This document shows positions 1 through 9,500 of a stretch of 64,000 bases of DNA, piece after piece; position 1 is the first letter of the stretch; each line of letters begins with the position of its first letter. The stretch comes from Asparagopsis taxiformis (lineage: Eukaryota > Rhodophyta > Florideophyceae > Bonnemaisoniales > Bonnemaisoniaceae), in contig JALQPE010000106.1 of the NCBI GenBank assembly GCA_030407315.1, positions 1-64,000 on the forward strand, given 5' to 3'. Made by a program: the position numbers and the translations under genes. The notes under the pieces were generated by a model. The model was given only the letters and a program-made list of their open reading frames with translations. It had not been told where the DNA came from and did not search any database.

Positions 1-227
1 GACAGTTTGTTCCCATCCCGGTCAAGAAAGATCGTAGGGCGAAGACAGGGCAACTCGGAATCATGCGGATGAAGACGACAGAAGCTCCCAAGAAGAGAAC
101 CCTCACACCGGGTCAAAAATTCATCTTGAGCTATTCAACTCCACAGTTGCCGATAACGCCTATTCTTGCGGGAGATCCTGAATATAGTGAGGACGAGAGG
201 AAGAACAATTTTCCGACGGCTAGATAG
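1..227 (+). CDS. C-terminal end of an unknown protein, open to the left edge
   Basis: Frame 3 is open from base 3 to a TAG at 225-227, giving the last 74 residues of a protein whose start lies outside the window. The visible part is basic in the middle (KTTEAPKKRTLTPGQK) and acidic near its end (PEYSEDERKN). No catalytic motif is visible and I do not recognise a family. It could be the tail of a host gene or of a mobile element. The reading frame and the basic/acidic, non-repetitive composition argue weakly for real coding; nothing else confirms it. Confidence 0.4.
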   Translation, partial: QFVPIPVKKDRRAKTGQLGIMRMKTTEAPKKRTLTPGQKFILSYSTPQLPITPILAGDPEYSEDERKNNFPTAR

Positions 228-500
228 CTTAACAACTACTACTTTGGTAAACAATTATCGAGAATATAATCATCTCCTTTATCACTTCCAATCTATGAAA
301 CCTAGTATAATGTACTTCCGTTCCATGCTTTTAAACTAGATTGTCCATTCCCTCGTGGGTTGGAGCATGATTTCCAGGACGATCCCTCACATCTCTAGAC
401 TCGATGGTCTATGGTAGAAATAGCAGAACAATTGGGTTTTTACGTGCTTCATCGCTACTTGCTTCGGTAATGGGTGGACGTGCACGATACACGATCAACC
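228..500. other. AT-rich spacer without a gene
   Basis: Between the end of the partial coding region and the tandem array I see no supported gene, RNA or element end. Confidence 0.5.
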
Positions 501-2100
501 TGAAATGGACGTCCGGTGGATGTCCAGCTCAGATGCATTGCTGGCCAGCCCAGAAACTCTACAATTCAGGCAGAAAAAAATATTTGCAAAAAACATCGAT
601 TTGGGCGGTCGATTTGTGCCGTACCGGCCACACCCCCATCTCAAAAACTGTTCACATGTGCATGTTTTTGGAGAATAGCCCAATTTTAATTCAAATCAGG
701 GTGTCTAATTTGGCCACAACGGCCCCAGGAACCGGCCGCCGCCCCGAGCGGGGCCATCACGGCTTCTGTAAGCACTAACTGTAAGCCAAAATCGCGTCCT
801 TACGACAGGTTCGATTCCAGGCTTGAAGCCTATTATGCTTGGGTGACAGATTTTTCCTGTTTCATCATGGTCCCGCCTTACTCCCTCAACACAAACACAC
901 TCACCTATCACGTTACTCATATTCCGTGTACTTTGTATTAGTAGTGAACCCGCTGGCTTAGTTTTTCTGCAATGCGTGGATGTAGGAGCCACACGACCAC
1001 CTGAAATGGACGTCCGGTGGATGTCCAGCTCGATGCACTGCTGGCCAGCCCAGAAATTCTACAATTTCGGGCACAAAAAATATTGCAAAAAACATCGATT
1101 GGGCGGTCGATTGTGCCGTACGGCACACCCCCATCTCAAAAACATGTTCACATGTGCATGTTTTTGAGAATAGCCCAAATTTTTAATTCAAATCAGGGTG
1201 TCTAATTTTGGCCACAACGGCCCCCAGGAACCGAGCGCGCCCCCCGGCGGGTCCATCACTGGTTCTGTAAGCACTAACTGTAAGCCAAAATCGCGTCTTA
1301 CGAAGGTTCGATTCCAGGCTTGAAAAGCCTAAGTTATGCTTGGTGTGACATCTTTTTTCCCTGTTTCATCATGGTCCCGCCTTACTCCCTCAACACAAAC
1401 ACTACTCACACTATCACGTTTACTCAATTCCGTGTACTTGGGTATTAGTAGTGAACCCGCTGGCTTGTTTCTGCAATGCGTGGATGTAGGCCGCACACGA
1501 CCAACCTGAAATGGACGTCCGGTGGATGTCCAGCTCGATTGCACTGCTGGCCAGCCAGAAATTCTAAAATTTCCGGGCACAAAAAATCTTGCAAAAATCA
1601 ACGATTTGGCGTCGATTGTGCCGTACGGCACACCCCCCTCTCAAAAACATGTTCACATGTGCATGTTTTTGAGAATAGCCCAAATTTTAATTCAAATCAG
1701 GGTGTCTATTTGGCCACAACGGCCCCAGGAACCCGACCGCCGGCCCGATCGGGGGCTATCACTGCGTCTGTAAGCACCAACTGTAACCGGAGCCGGCTGC
1801 CGCCCCGATCGGGTATCACTTGCTTCTATTAGCACCAACTGTAAGCCAAAATCGCGTCTCACGAAGGGTCGATTTTCAGGCTCAACACTCAGGAAAGGTC
1901 TTGGTCCTTGTTTATCATGGTCCCGCCCCACCCCCTCTCGCGACCAACCTGAAATGGACGTCCGGTGGATGTCCAGCTCGATTGCATTGCTGGCCAGCCC
2001 AGAAAGTTCTAAAATTTCCGAAAAATCAATTTGGTGGCCCAGCATCTCCTGTGCCGAAAATTCCGCACTCACTTCTGATATACGTCTAGACTTGTTTCCC
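501..2100 (+). repeat. Tandem array of about 500 bp satellite-like units
   Basis: Units begin with TGAAATGGACGTCCGGTGG at 501, 1002, 1507 and 1950, so spacings are 501, 505 and 443 bp; the last copy fades out near 2090. Each unit contains an inverted repeat around AAAAACATG...CATGTTTTT (for example about 1138-1165), a stretch GGTTCGATTCC resembling a tRNA B box (about 808 and 1305), and a GC-rich block of varying sequence (ccggccgccgccccgag and relatives). Copies differ by many small indels, so the array is not young. Short reading frames through it are interrupted at different places in each copy and are not genes. Confidence 0.8.
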
Positions 2101-3339
2101 ACTTGTACGCATCAGGGAAGGCGTCACGGAAGGTTGACACTACGCTACTGTGTACCGCGTCGTCTGAAATAGCGAGTAGTGTTTTTTGTTTGTTATTGTG
2201 GAGTATGCGTCTAGTGGTTTGTAAGCTTGCAGAACGGATAGGATGTGGGTGGCCCTATTTTATGAATACATGAGTACCAATATTCAGGGTTGACAAAGCG
2301 GAAAGGCATAGGCTCATACATGTTTGAGATGCATAGTAGAGAAAATATTTTCATCGAAATTTTACATGGAGCTGATGGAGGTTTTAAAGGATGAGGTATG
2401 AGAGGAAGAAAATTCTTCTGTGGTATGCGGATGTGTTCTGTGGGGGGATGGAATCTTGGGATGGTACAGGGGGAGGTGGAATGTACGGAGTGGGGTTTAG
2501 AATGGATTGTGATTCGGAGAGGAGTGCCGACAAGCATATTATGGGGATTGGGGAGACGCTGCGGGTGTTGGGGTGTGAGGGCGGAGGAGGTGTTTTTAGG
2601 TGGACCGTAGGAGGGTGCGGTTGAAGGCGCCGAGAGGAGGGGGTTTTTTAGGAAAGTGAGGGAAAGAAGGGGAGGGGTGGCGTCTGTTCTGGCTGTGGTG
2701 AGTGGGGATGTGAGGAGAAGAAGGGTTTATTGTATTTGGGGAGGGAGGGGAGTGGGAGGAAGGGTGCGAAGTGGGGGTTTGAATATGTGTTTCAGAGCGG
2801 GGAGGTTTCTGGGGATACGGCGGGGAGCCACCCCGCAGTGCGGGAGCGTGGGGCCGGTGGTGGTGGTGTTACGGTATCGAAGATGCGGATGGCGTGGGGC
2901 ATGGAGCAGCTGAGGGAGGGAGGGGTGGAGCAGTCGGGTACGGGATGGGGAGTGAGAGGTTTTGGAAGAGTAAGCTGCAGGGGAAGTTTGTGTAGAGGGC
3001 GAAGGGAGGGGGTTGAGGGTAGAGGAGAGAGGTACTGAAGAACAATACGTTTCAAAGGTGATGGGGAGAGCATGGTCGAGGAGATGGGGTGTTTTTGCCC
3101 TATTCTGAGGTAGTATGAGGACTGGTTATACGAATCTGTACGGTAGGCAGAAAAGTAGGTATGGAATGGAGGTGTGCACCGTGGAAATCGGGGATAGGTA
3201 CTGAAAAATGCGTGCTAGAGTGGTATTTGGGGTGTTTGAGGTAACAGTACGGGGGAGTGAGCACCAACAGGAAGGGGGTTTGGCGAGAGGATGAAAAAAT
3301 TATAAGACCGAAATTGGAGTCGACCGACAAGGAAAAATA
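2101..3339. other. Non-coding, strongly G-over-C biased stretch (2390-3090)
   Basis: No convincing gene. From about 2390 to 3090 the plus strand is dominated by G and A with few C (runs such as gggggatgg, ggaggtgg, gggagggagggg), so frames on either strand are open only because of composition and give Gly/Arg-rich or Pro/Ser-rich peptides. Confidence 0.6.
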
Positions 3340-3656
3340 GAGTGGTCGCCGTGATGATGCGGACATCCATGTCGAGCACGCGGCAGAAATTTCTCTGGGG
3401 TCGAAATTTTTGAATTTCTGAACCGGCGCCCGTCCTGGTGGACATAGAACATGGCGGAAGTCCATCCCGAGGGGGACATCCGTGGTACTAGAAACATTGA
3501 ATGTCGCCCTAGTAATACTAGACGTACTAGACCGCATGGACGTCCAGTTCTAGGCGGACATCCAAAATACTGGAGAACATGGACGTCCCCTAGTAAATAC
3601 TAGGTGTACTAGCGGTTTTGTGGACGTCCGCGATCCATTTCCGAGAACACAGACGT
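3340..3656. repeat. Short repeats of GGACGTCC/GGACATCC and TACTAG
   Basis: GGACATCC or GGACGTCC recurs at about 3361, 3473, 3539, 3554, 3582 and 3623, mixed with tactag/ctagta words. The same GGACGTCC core is part of the 500 bp units to the left and of the Gypsy-A 3' region to the right. The stretch ends where truncated LTR sequence begins at 3657. Confidence 0.55.
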
Positions 3657-4050
3657 TGGCATCGTGCCGGGAGGGAAAGGGGACAAGAAAACGATCGAGC
3701 AACGGCTCTAGTCTACGACTGACTTCTACGTTTTACGTTTACGTTCTGCCTAACGAGGCTTCGTCTCCGTCGAGCTGCGTACTCCCTACCCATCGCCGCA
3801 CGTAAGGCTGATTGCGTGTAGTGCCTCCGGGCTTGGTTGAGAGCGCCTCCGGTGACGTACCACCTCGTTTGCTAACGTAATCCTCGCGTGGATTGTTGCG
3901 TCGTGACGCTCGTGTCTACTCGCTAACCACTCTACCTTCTACCGTTCTAACAATACAGTCAAACACCAGCGGGTGGACTGCTCGTTTCGTTTCGTAAGGA
4001 CAGCGTGTCCGTAGCTCGTACCAGCTATCTAGAACTAACGTTGTTCCACA
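3657..4050 (+). repeat. Truncated 5' LTR of Gypsy-A copy 1
   Basis: Matches 13722-14115 over 394 bp with two visible substitutions. The first 265 bp of the 659 bp LTR are absent; sequence to the left is unrelated. It ends in TTCCACA at 4050. Confidence 0.9.
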
Positions 4051-4051
4051 C

Positions 4052-4069
4052 TGGTCTCTCGACCTAGAA
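4052..4069 (+). other. Candidate primer binding site of Gypsy-A
   Basis: One base after the LTR the sequence TGGTCTCTCGACCTAG starts with TGG, as expected for pairing to a tRNA 3' CCA end. Copy 2 has TGGTCTTCCGACCTAG at the same place. I cannot assign the tRNA. Confidence 0.5.
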
Positions 4070-4149
4070 GTTGCTACGAGCATAACGACAACCAACGAGG
4101 TTGAGCTCTTTTACGTTAACGAAAAGCTACGTGCTACAGACGACGGTCT

Positions 4150-6552
4150 ATGAATTACGCTGTGTCGAATTCCAGCGCGTCGCCCAGGCAACCGTTGCCA
4201 ACGTCAGCGGACGCCGAAGCCGACGTGGCCTTGTCAGCAGAAGCGATCTTCGCGACTGATCGATCTATCCCGCCGGATATCGAGGCGATCGGCCAGCTAC
4301 CACGTACGGTAAGCCCGTTTGAGTCCGTGAGCATGGACCCCGCAACGCGCGGTCAGCTCAACGAAGGGAACGTGACTCCCACGGCACTACGCGTAGTGTA
4401 CGAAGACCTTCGAGGTCACATCGAAAGGGCGAGCGACGCGGCCGTCGACGAAGCCGTAAGGCAGAGACTCGGAGTCTCGGAGCGCGAAGCTCGTGCGTTA
4501 CGTGAACGCTCAGCGACCCTCGAACGGGAAAACGAAGATTTACGAAACCGCCTCTCCGCCGTGGAGGGAAGACTCGACTCGTTTGTCGTAGTATTCAACG
4601 AAATCGTCGCCGGACGTTCCGCTCCGCCGAGCGGAAGCGATCCGAATTACGAAGGCTCGCGCGCCTATAACTCGCAATCCTCCCCGGCCGTTCCGGGAGG
4701 ATACCCACCAACACCCGGTCCGACGACCCCGACCACGTACGGAAGGGGGGCGACAGTGCAACGAGCCATCGTCAACCCCAACGAGACGCCACGAAGGCAA
4801 TTACGTTTTAACGACACGCCAGACCACGCGCGGTCGGCGGACGCAGCACGAGCTGCGCAATTCGATACGAGAGCTCCCCCGCCACGTGAGACGTACATTC
4901 CGTGGCTGGGAACGTTCGGCACGACGGACACGCGAGTCCACGAAGACGAACGTGCCAACACGGTACGCTTACCAGGGAACGCCCTCGGACCCGTTTGCCA
5001 CGCGTTGGCAGAGCACACGACAATGCTCGACGCATTTGCGAACGTGGTGTCGTACCGCATGTACCGACTTAACGATGTACGTGAACATCTCTACGTGAAC
5101 GAGAGTCAAAGCGTACATAAGCTCAAACGTGAGCTGGAGGGACTTTTCCCTACGTTAAAGCCGTTCTCCGGCCGGAATCCGATTACGTTACTCGGATTCC
5201 TCGCCCAAATACGTGATGGGTTCAGCACACTCGGAGTGTGCGAGGGAGTGGCAGTACGTGCGCTGCACTTCTTCCTCGAAGGGGACGCCCGACGGTTCTA
5301 CGATTCCCAGTGTACGACTGGTGTGATCACGACTGATCCGACGAAGAGGTTCTCGTGGCCTCACGTGATCAACGCGTTGATCAAACGATACCTGCAAGAC
5401 GACGTGCTGCAGGAGGCCTACGAAAAGGTCACGATGATCACGCAGAGTCCTAACGAGGACGAGAATCAGTACGCTGATAGACTCGACACCGCCACGCGGG
5501 CGTGTAACTACGTGTTTACGGACCGACTCCTCGTTCACCACTACGTGCGTGGTTTGCTGCCCTCGACGCGGGCAGCCGTGACGGAACGACTCCGGTCACT
5601 CCCCGAACGAGAGAGGAACGACCTCACCGTTGTGAGACGATTGGCGACGGCCGAGGGAACGACCTTCCGTGCACGTACGGCAGCTGTCGCGTCAGCCGCG
5701 AAACAGAAAGTGCGGTTTCCGGTGAAGCCTACGTTGGCTATTTCCGACCACGAGTCGAGGAAGTTCGCGGACTACGATGAGTCCGCGTACTTACGTAATG
5801 AACGGGCTAGCGAGCCCAGTTACCACGATGGTAACCCGAACATCCCCACGAGGGATGATGACGACGTGTCGCTCGCTGCGGCTCACGTTGCCGAGAACTT
5901 GGAGGCGATCCTCTTCACGAACGGGCCGCCGCCCAACGATACGAAAACGGCAAACGAAAAGCCGGACGAGCTCGAAGCTCGATTGAACCGTCCATGCGAG
6001 GACGTGCCGAAGCTCACGAGCGAGCAGACGCAATTGGCGCACTCCGTAATCCCGAATGATTACTGGACGCTATCGTGTTGGTCATGCCGCGAAGATGGCC
6101 ACTCGACGTTCACGTGTCCGCGTCTGACGCCAGATCAACGGATCTTTTTCGCGTACAAGTACTACCTCTTCCACGTGAAGAGCAACCCACGTCAGGCTGA
6201 GTACTTCCGCCAACGAATGGCTAAACGTAACCAGGAACGACCTGGTGAGCGGGGGAGCGTGAACCCGCGGAGGTACGGCACGCCGCCTACGATACTCCGA
6301 AACCCCAATCGTGACGGGGGAAGGCCCTTCGACAGGCGCCGCGGCGACTTTCGTAATGACCGACGTGACCCCCGCCCGTGGGCGAACGAACGAAATGGCC
6401 AGCGTAATGGCCGCAGCGGAGTCTACGTGACGACCTCCGCTGACGAAACACCACTCGAGGTGGAGACGAGTCACGATGACGAACGAGCTTCGTGGGCTCA
6501 CGACGACGACGTGTCGAACGGCCTCGCGCCGGAAAACGACCAGGCGATGTAG
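4150..6552 (+). CDS. gag: Gag polyprotein of Gypsy-A copy 1
   Basis: 800 residues from an ATG 100 bp after the LTR. Gag forms the particle that packages element RNA in the cytoplasm. Residues about 82-148 are a charged heptad-like coiled coil (EREARALRERSATLERENED). Residues about 330-500 look like the retrotransposon gag/capsid domain, including the FLEGDARRFYDS stretch. A CCHC zinc knuckle CWSCREDGHSTFTC lies near residue 640 and fits C-x2-C-x4-H-x4-C. The C-terminal tail is Arg/Gly/Asn-rich, then acidic. At 800 residues it is long for a gypsy gag because of the N-terminal half. The end overlaps the pol frame by 72 bases. The copy at 47101-49503 has the same length and nearly the same sequence. 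Confidence 0.93.
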   Translation: MNYAVSNSSASPRQPLPTSADAEADVALSAEAIFATDRSIPPDIEAIGQLPRTVSPFESVSMDPATRGQLNEGNVTPTALRVVYEDLRGHIERASDAAVDEAVRQRLGVSEREARALRERSATLERENEDLRNRLSAVEGRLDSFVVVFNEIVAGRSAPPSGSDPNYEGSRAYNSQSSPAVPGGYPPTPGPTTPTTYGRGATVQRAIVNPNETPRRQLRFNDTPDHARSADAARAAQFDTRAPPPRETYIPWLGTFGTTDTRVHEDERANTVRLPGNALGPVCHALAEHTTMLDAFANVVSYRMYRLNDVREHLYVNESQSVHKLKRELEGLFPTLKPFSGRNPITLLGFLAQIRDGFSTLGVCEGVAVRALHFFLEGDARRFYDSQCTTGVITTDPTKRFSWPHVINALIKRYLQDDVLQEAYEKVTMITQSPNEDENQYADRLDTATRACNYVFTDRLLVHHYVRGLLPSTRAAVTERLRSLPERERNDLTVVRRLATAEGTTFRARTAAVASAAKQKVRFPVKPTLAISDHESRKFADYDESAYLRNERASEPSYHDGNPNIPTRDDDDVSLAAAHVAENLEAILFTNGPPPNDTKTANEKPDELEARLNRPCEDVPKLTSEQTQLAHSVIPNDYWTLSCWSCREDGHSTFTCPRLTPDQRIFFAYKYYLFHVKSNPRQAEYFRQRMAKRNQERPGERGSVNPRRYGTPPTILRNPNRDGGRPFDRRRGDFRNDRRDPRPWANERNGQRNGRSGVYVTTSADETPLEVETSHDDERASWAHDDDVSNGLAPENDQAM
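6481..6552 (+). promoter_or_regulatory. gag/pol overlap, probable -1 frameshift window
   Basis: The pol frame opens after a stop at 6478-6480 and gag ends at 6552, so the frames overlap for 72 bases, and pol lies in -1 relative to gag. Pol has no ATG here, so translation most likely reaches it by frameshift. GGAAAAC, read as gaa aac in the gag frame, lies about 20 bases before the gag stop; it is not a canonical X XXY YYZ site but is the nearest candidate. Confidence 0.5.
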
Positions 6553-9500
6553 GTCACGAGCCACCCACATCGCCTGAACCCTTACGTGAAAGGGGGACGA
6601 CCGACGTCGATGATTGGTCCTCCGCAGGCTCACCGATGAACGAGAGTTACGTAAAGCTCACGGCCGCGAAGGCCAACTCGAGTCACACGACACCCGACGT
6701 GGGGGAAGAAACGAAGTCCGACGGGACGAACGAACCTCACACGAAGAGGAAGCCTCGCAGACGAGCGAGACGCGCTACCCGGAAGCACGACGCTTCCGAG
6801 CGCGAGAAAGCCAAACACGCGGCTTATACGAAGCGTGTCGACGCAAAAGAAGCCATACGGGCTCACACGATGAAGCGACGAACCGCTAGCGAAGACGTAG
6901 ACCGCGCGCCGGTCAGGACCGAACCGTTGGTCCTCGACGGGCATACGTGCCTACTTGCGTCGAAGCATTATATCGTATCCGGAACGATCGGACTAGACCT
7001 CAACGTGATGAGGGCGATTACCATCGCGATGGATACGTGCAGCGGCTACAACTTGATACGAACAAGTTTACTACCCTACGACTGGGTCGACCGCTGTCTA
7101 CGTGACGAAGAGCTGCCGAAGCTCGGAGACGCCAACGGGCGACGTTTGCCTATCGAAGGCGCCATCCTGCTTCGTGTCAGGCTGGGGAACTCGCTGTTCC
7201 GCGTAAAATTCTTCGTAGCCAACACGCTGGCTGTCCCCGTTATAATGGGCACGTCGTTCATGTCGAAGCATGTCGATGCTATACGCTGTCGAGCGCAGAC
7301 AATCGACCTCCATCGAGGGGATACGATACCCATTATCGCGGAGGGCGATACGAAGACTCCGTACGAGGAGGGGGAAGAGACGAATCCAAACGTGGAGCCC
7401 CCGAAACGCCGCGAGCGTAACGCGGCCTCGAATAGGCCAAGCCGAACGTTCTCGGTTCGCCTGACGAAGTACACGCGTGTACCGGCGATGTCGCAACGGA
7501 CCGTCAACGTGACGACGGATGCGACCGGACTCGTGTTCCTCGAACCGAAAGCGTCGGTGCAATTCCGGCATGGGCTTCGTATAGCCAACGGAGTGGTCGA
7601 CGTAGGACCCAGAGAGACGTTCTCTATTATCGTATCTAACTTCACGAAGAAGGACCGCGAGCTGCCGAAAGGCGCGACGATTGCGTACGCGGTACGCTCC
7701 CCGTTGGGAATCGTCCCACTCAAACGTGAGGGCGGCGAAGCCCTCGCGAAGGTTTTGAACCTACCGCTAGTCGACGCGACGACGCGGACGAATACGAACG
7801 GGTTGGGCGACGAAACGCCAGACCCGTTGGTCAACGAAAAGGGGAACGACCCCGCCACGGATTGGCAGTCGACAATCGATTTGTCGCACCTCGACGACGA
7901 GGACTTACGAAAGCGCATCAACGAGATGCTAGCTACACATTCGTCAATGTGGACGAGCGGACGCCTCGGCGAAATCAATGCTACGGAGCATCGGATCGAA
8001 CTCGAACCGGGCACGCGGCCCATACGTTCAATGCCCTATCGACAGGGTCCGGCTCTGCGTACGATAGCCGAGGAGCAGATCACGAAGATGCTCAACGAAG
8101 GGGTTATCGAACCCGCGTCCAGCGAATGGGCGTCACCAATCGTGTTGGTGCCGAAGAAGGACGGATCCTTACGTTTCTGTGTCGACTACAGGCGTTTGAA
8201 CGCGAAAACGATCGCTGATTCGTACCCGCTTCCTCGTATGGAAGATTGCCTCGATTCGCTTGGCGACGCCGCCATCTTCACGACACTCGATTGTAACGCC
8301 GGTTACTGGCAAGTGCCCGTCTCCGCCGAGGACCGTGATAAGACAACGTTTACGTCTTTCATGGGAACGTATCGCTACGTGCGAATGCCATTCGGGCTAC
8401 GAAGTGCCCCCGCTACGTTTCAGCGGACGTTGGACATAATCCTCTCCGGAGTACGTTGGCAATCGTGCCTTGTCTACTTAGACGACGTAATCGTCTTTTC
8501 GAAAGACCTCGAGTCTCACCTGGGTCACGTTGACCAGGTGCTTTCCCTGCTACGCGCAGCGGGAGTAACGTTAAAGCTCACGAAGTGCTCGTTCTTTCAA
8601 CCACGCGTTGACTACCTGGGGCACGTGATCACCCCAGGGAAGCTGCACGTCGCAGCACGGAACAAGGAAGCCTTTCGTACGGCTACGTTCCCGCGGGACA
8701 AGACGCAATGTCGATCGTTTTTGGGCGCGGCCAACGTTTACCGCCGTTTCGTAAAGGCGTATGCTGAGATCGCTCGGCCACTCAACACGATGTTGAAGAA
8801 GGACGCTTCCCCCGATTGGACGAACCCAACGGACGCGCAAACGAATGCGTTCGAAACGTTGAAGACAATACTGGTGTCGCCACCAGTATTGCACCTTCCG
8901 AAGGCGGGACGTCCGTTCATGATCGATACCGACGCGTCGGCGTATCAGCTGGGAGCTACGTTGCTCCAGCAGCAAAACGAGGATAAGCCCAACGAATGGG
9001 TGCCGATTGGGTACTGGTCGAAGACCCTTAACGAAACCGAACGTGGTTACTCGGCGACCGAGCGCGAGTGCTACTCCGTCGTTTGGGCGATAACGTCGCT
9101 CCGACCCTACGTAGAGGGTCAACGATTTACCGTACGTACGGACCACGAAGCCTTACGTTGGCTGATGACGTTGACGGACGCGTCCGGACGACTACTACGA
9201 TGGAGGCTACGCGTTGCCGAATTCGATTTCGAAGTTACGTACAGGCCTGGGCGCGTGCACCAGGTACCTGACGCTTTATCACGTGTGATATCTACGTATG
9301 ACGACGGTCGACCCGTCGACGATGACGTACCATCGTACGGGGACGCAGTCCTCGTGACGACTCGCAGTCGTCGACAACCCACACGAAATGGGCAAGGACG
9401 AACGACGTCCATACGTAAAAAGGCAACGAATGCCAGGGGACACGACGACCCGTCGAACGAGACTCGTGACGAACGGACACCAGCCGCGACGGCTGGCAAC

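Noticed and set aside
800..830. tRNA gene at GGTTCGATTCC in the satellite units
   Set aside because: Flanking bases do not form a T stem, and no anticodon or acceptor arm is visible.
3100..3537. 145-residue minus-strand frame in the GGACGTCC region
   Set aside because: Low-complexity composition, overlapping frames on the same strand, no motif.
3657..3660. TG at 3657 as the genuine start of a 394 bp LTR
   Set aside because: Copy 2 with target duplication cccac shows the LTR is 659 bp; TG at 3657 is a coincidence at a truncation point.
7076..8023. 315-residue antisense frame opposite pol (also 45630-46577)
   Set aside because: It is a shadow of the pol frame caused by C/G-rich codon use; its composition is Ser/Arg-rich without any motif and it mirrors pol conservation.
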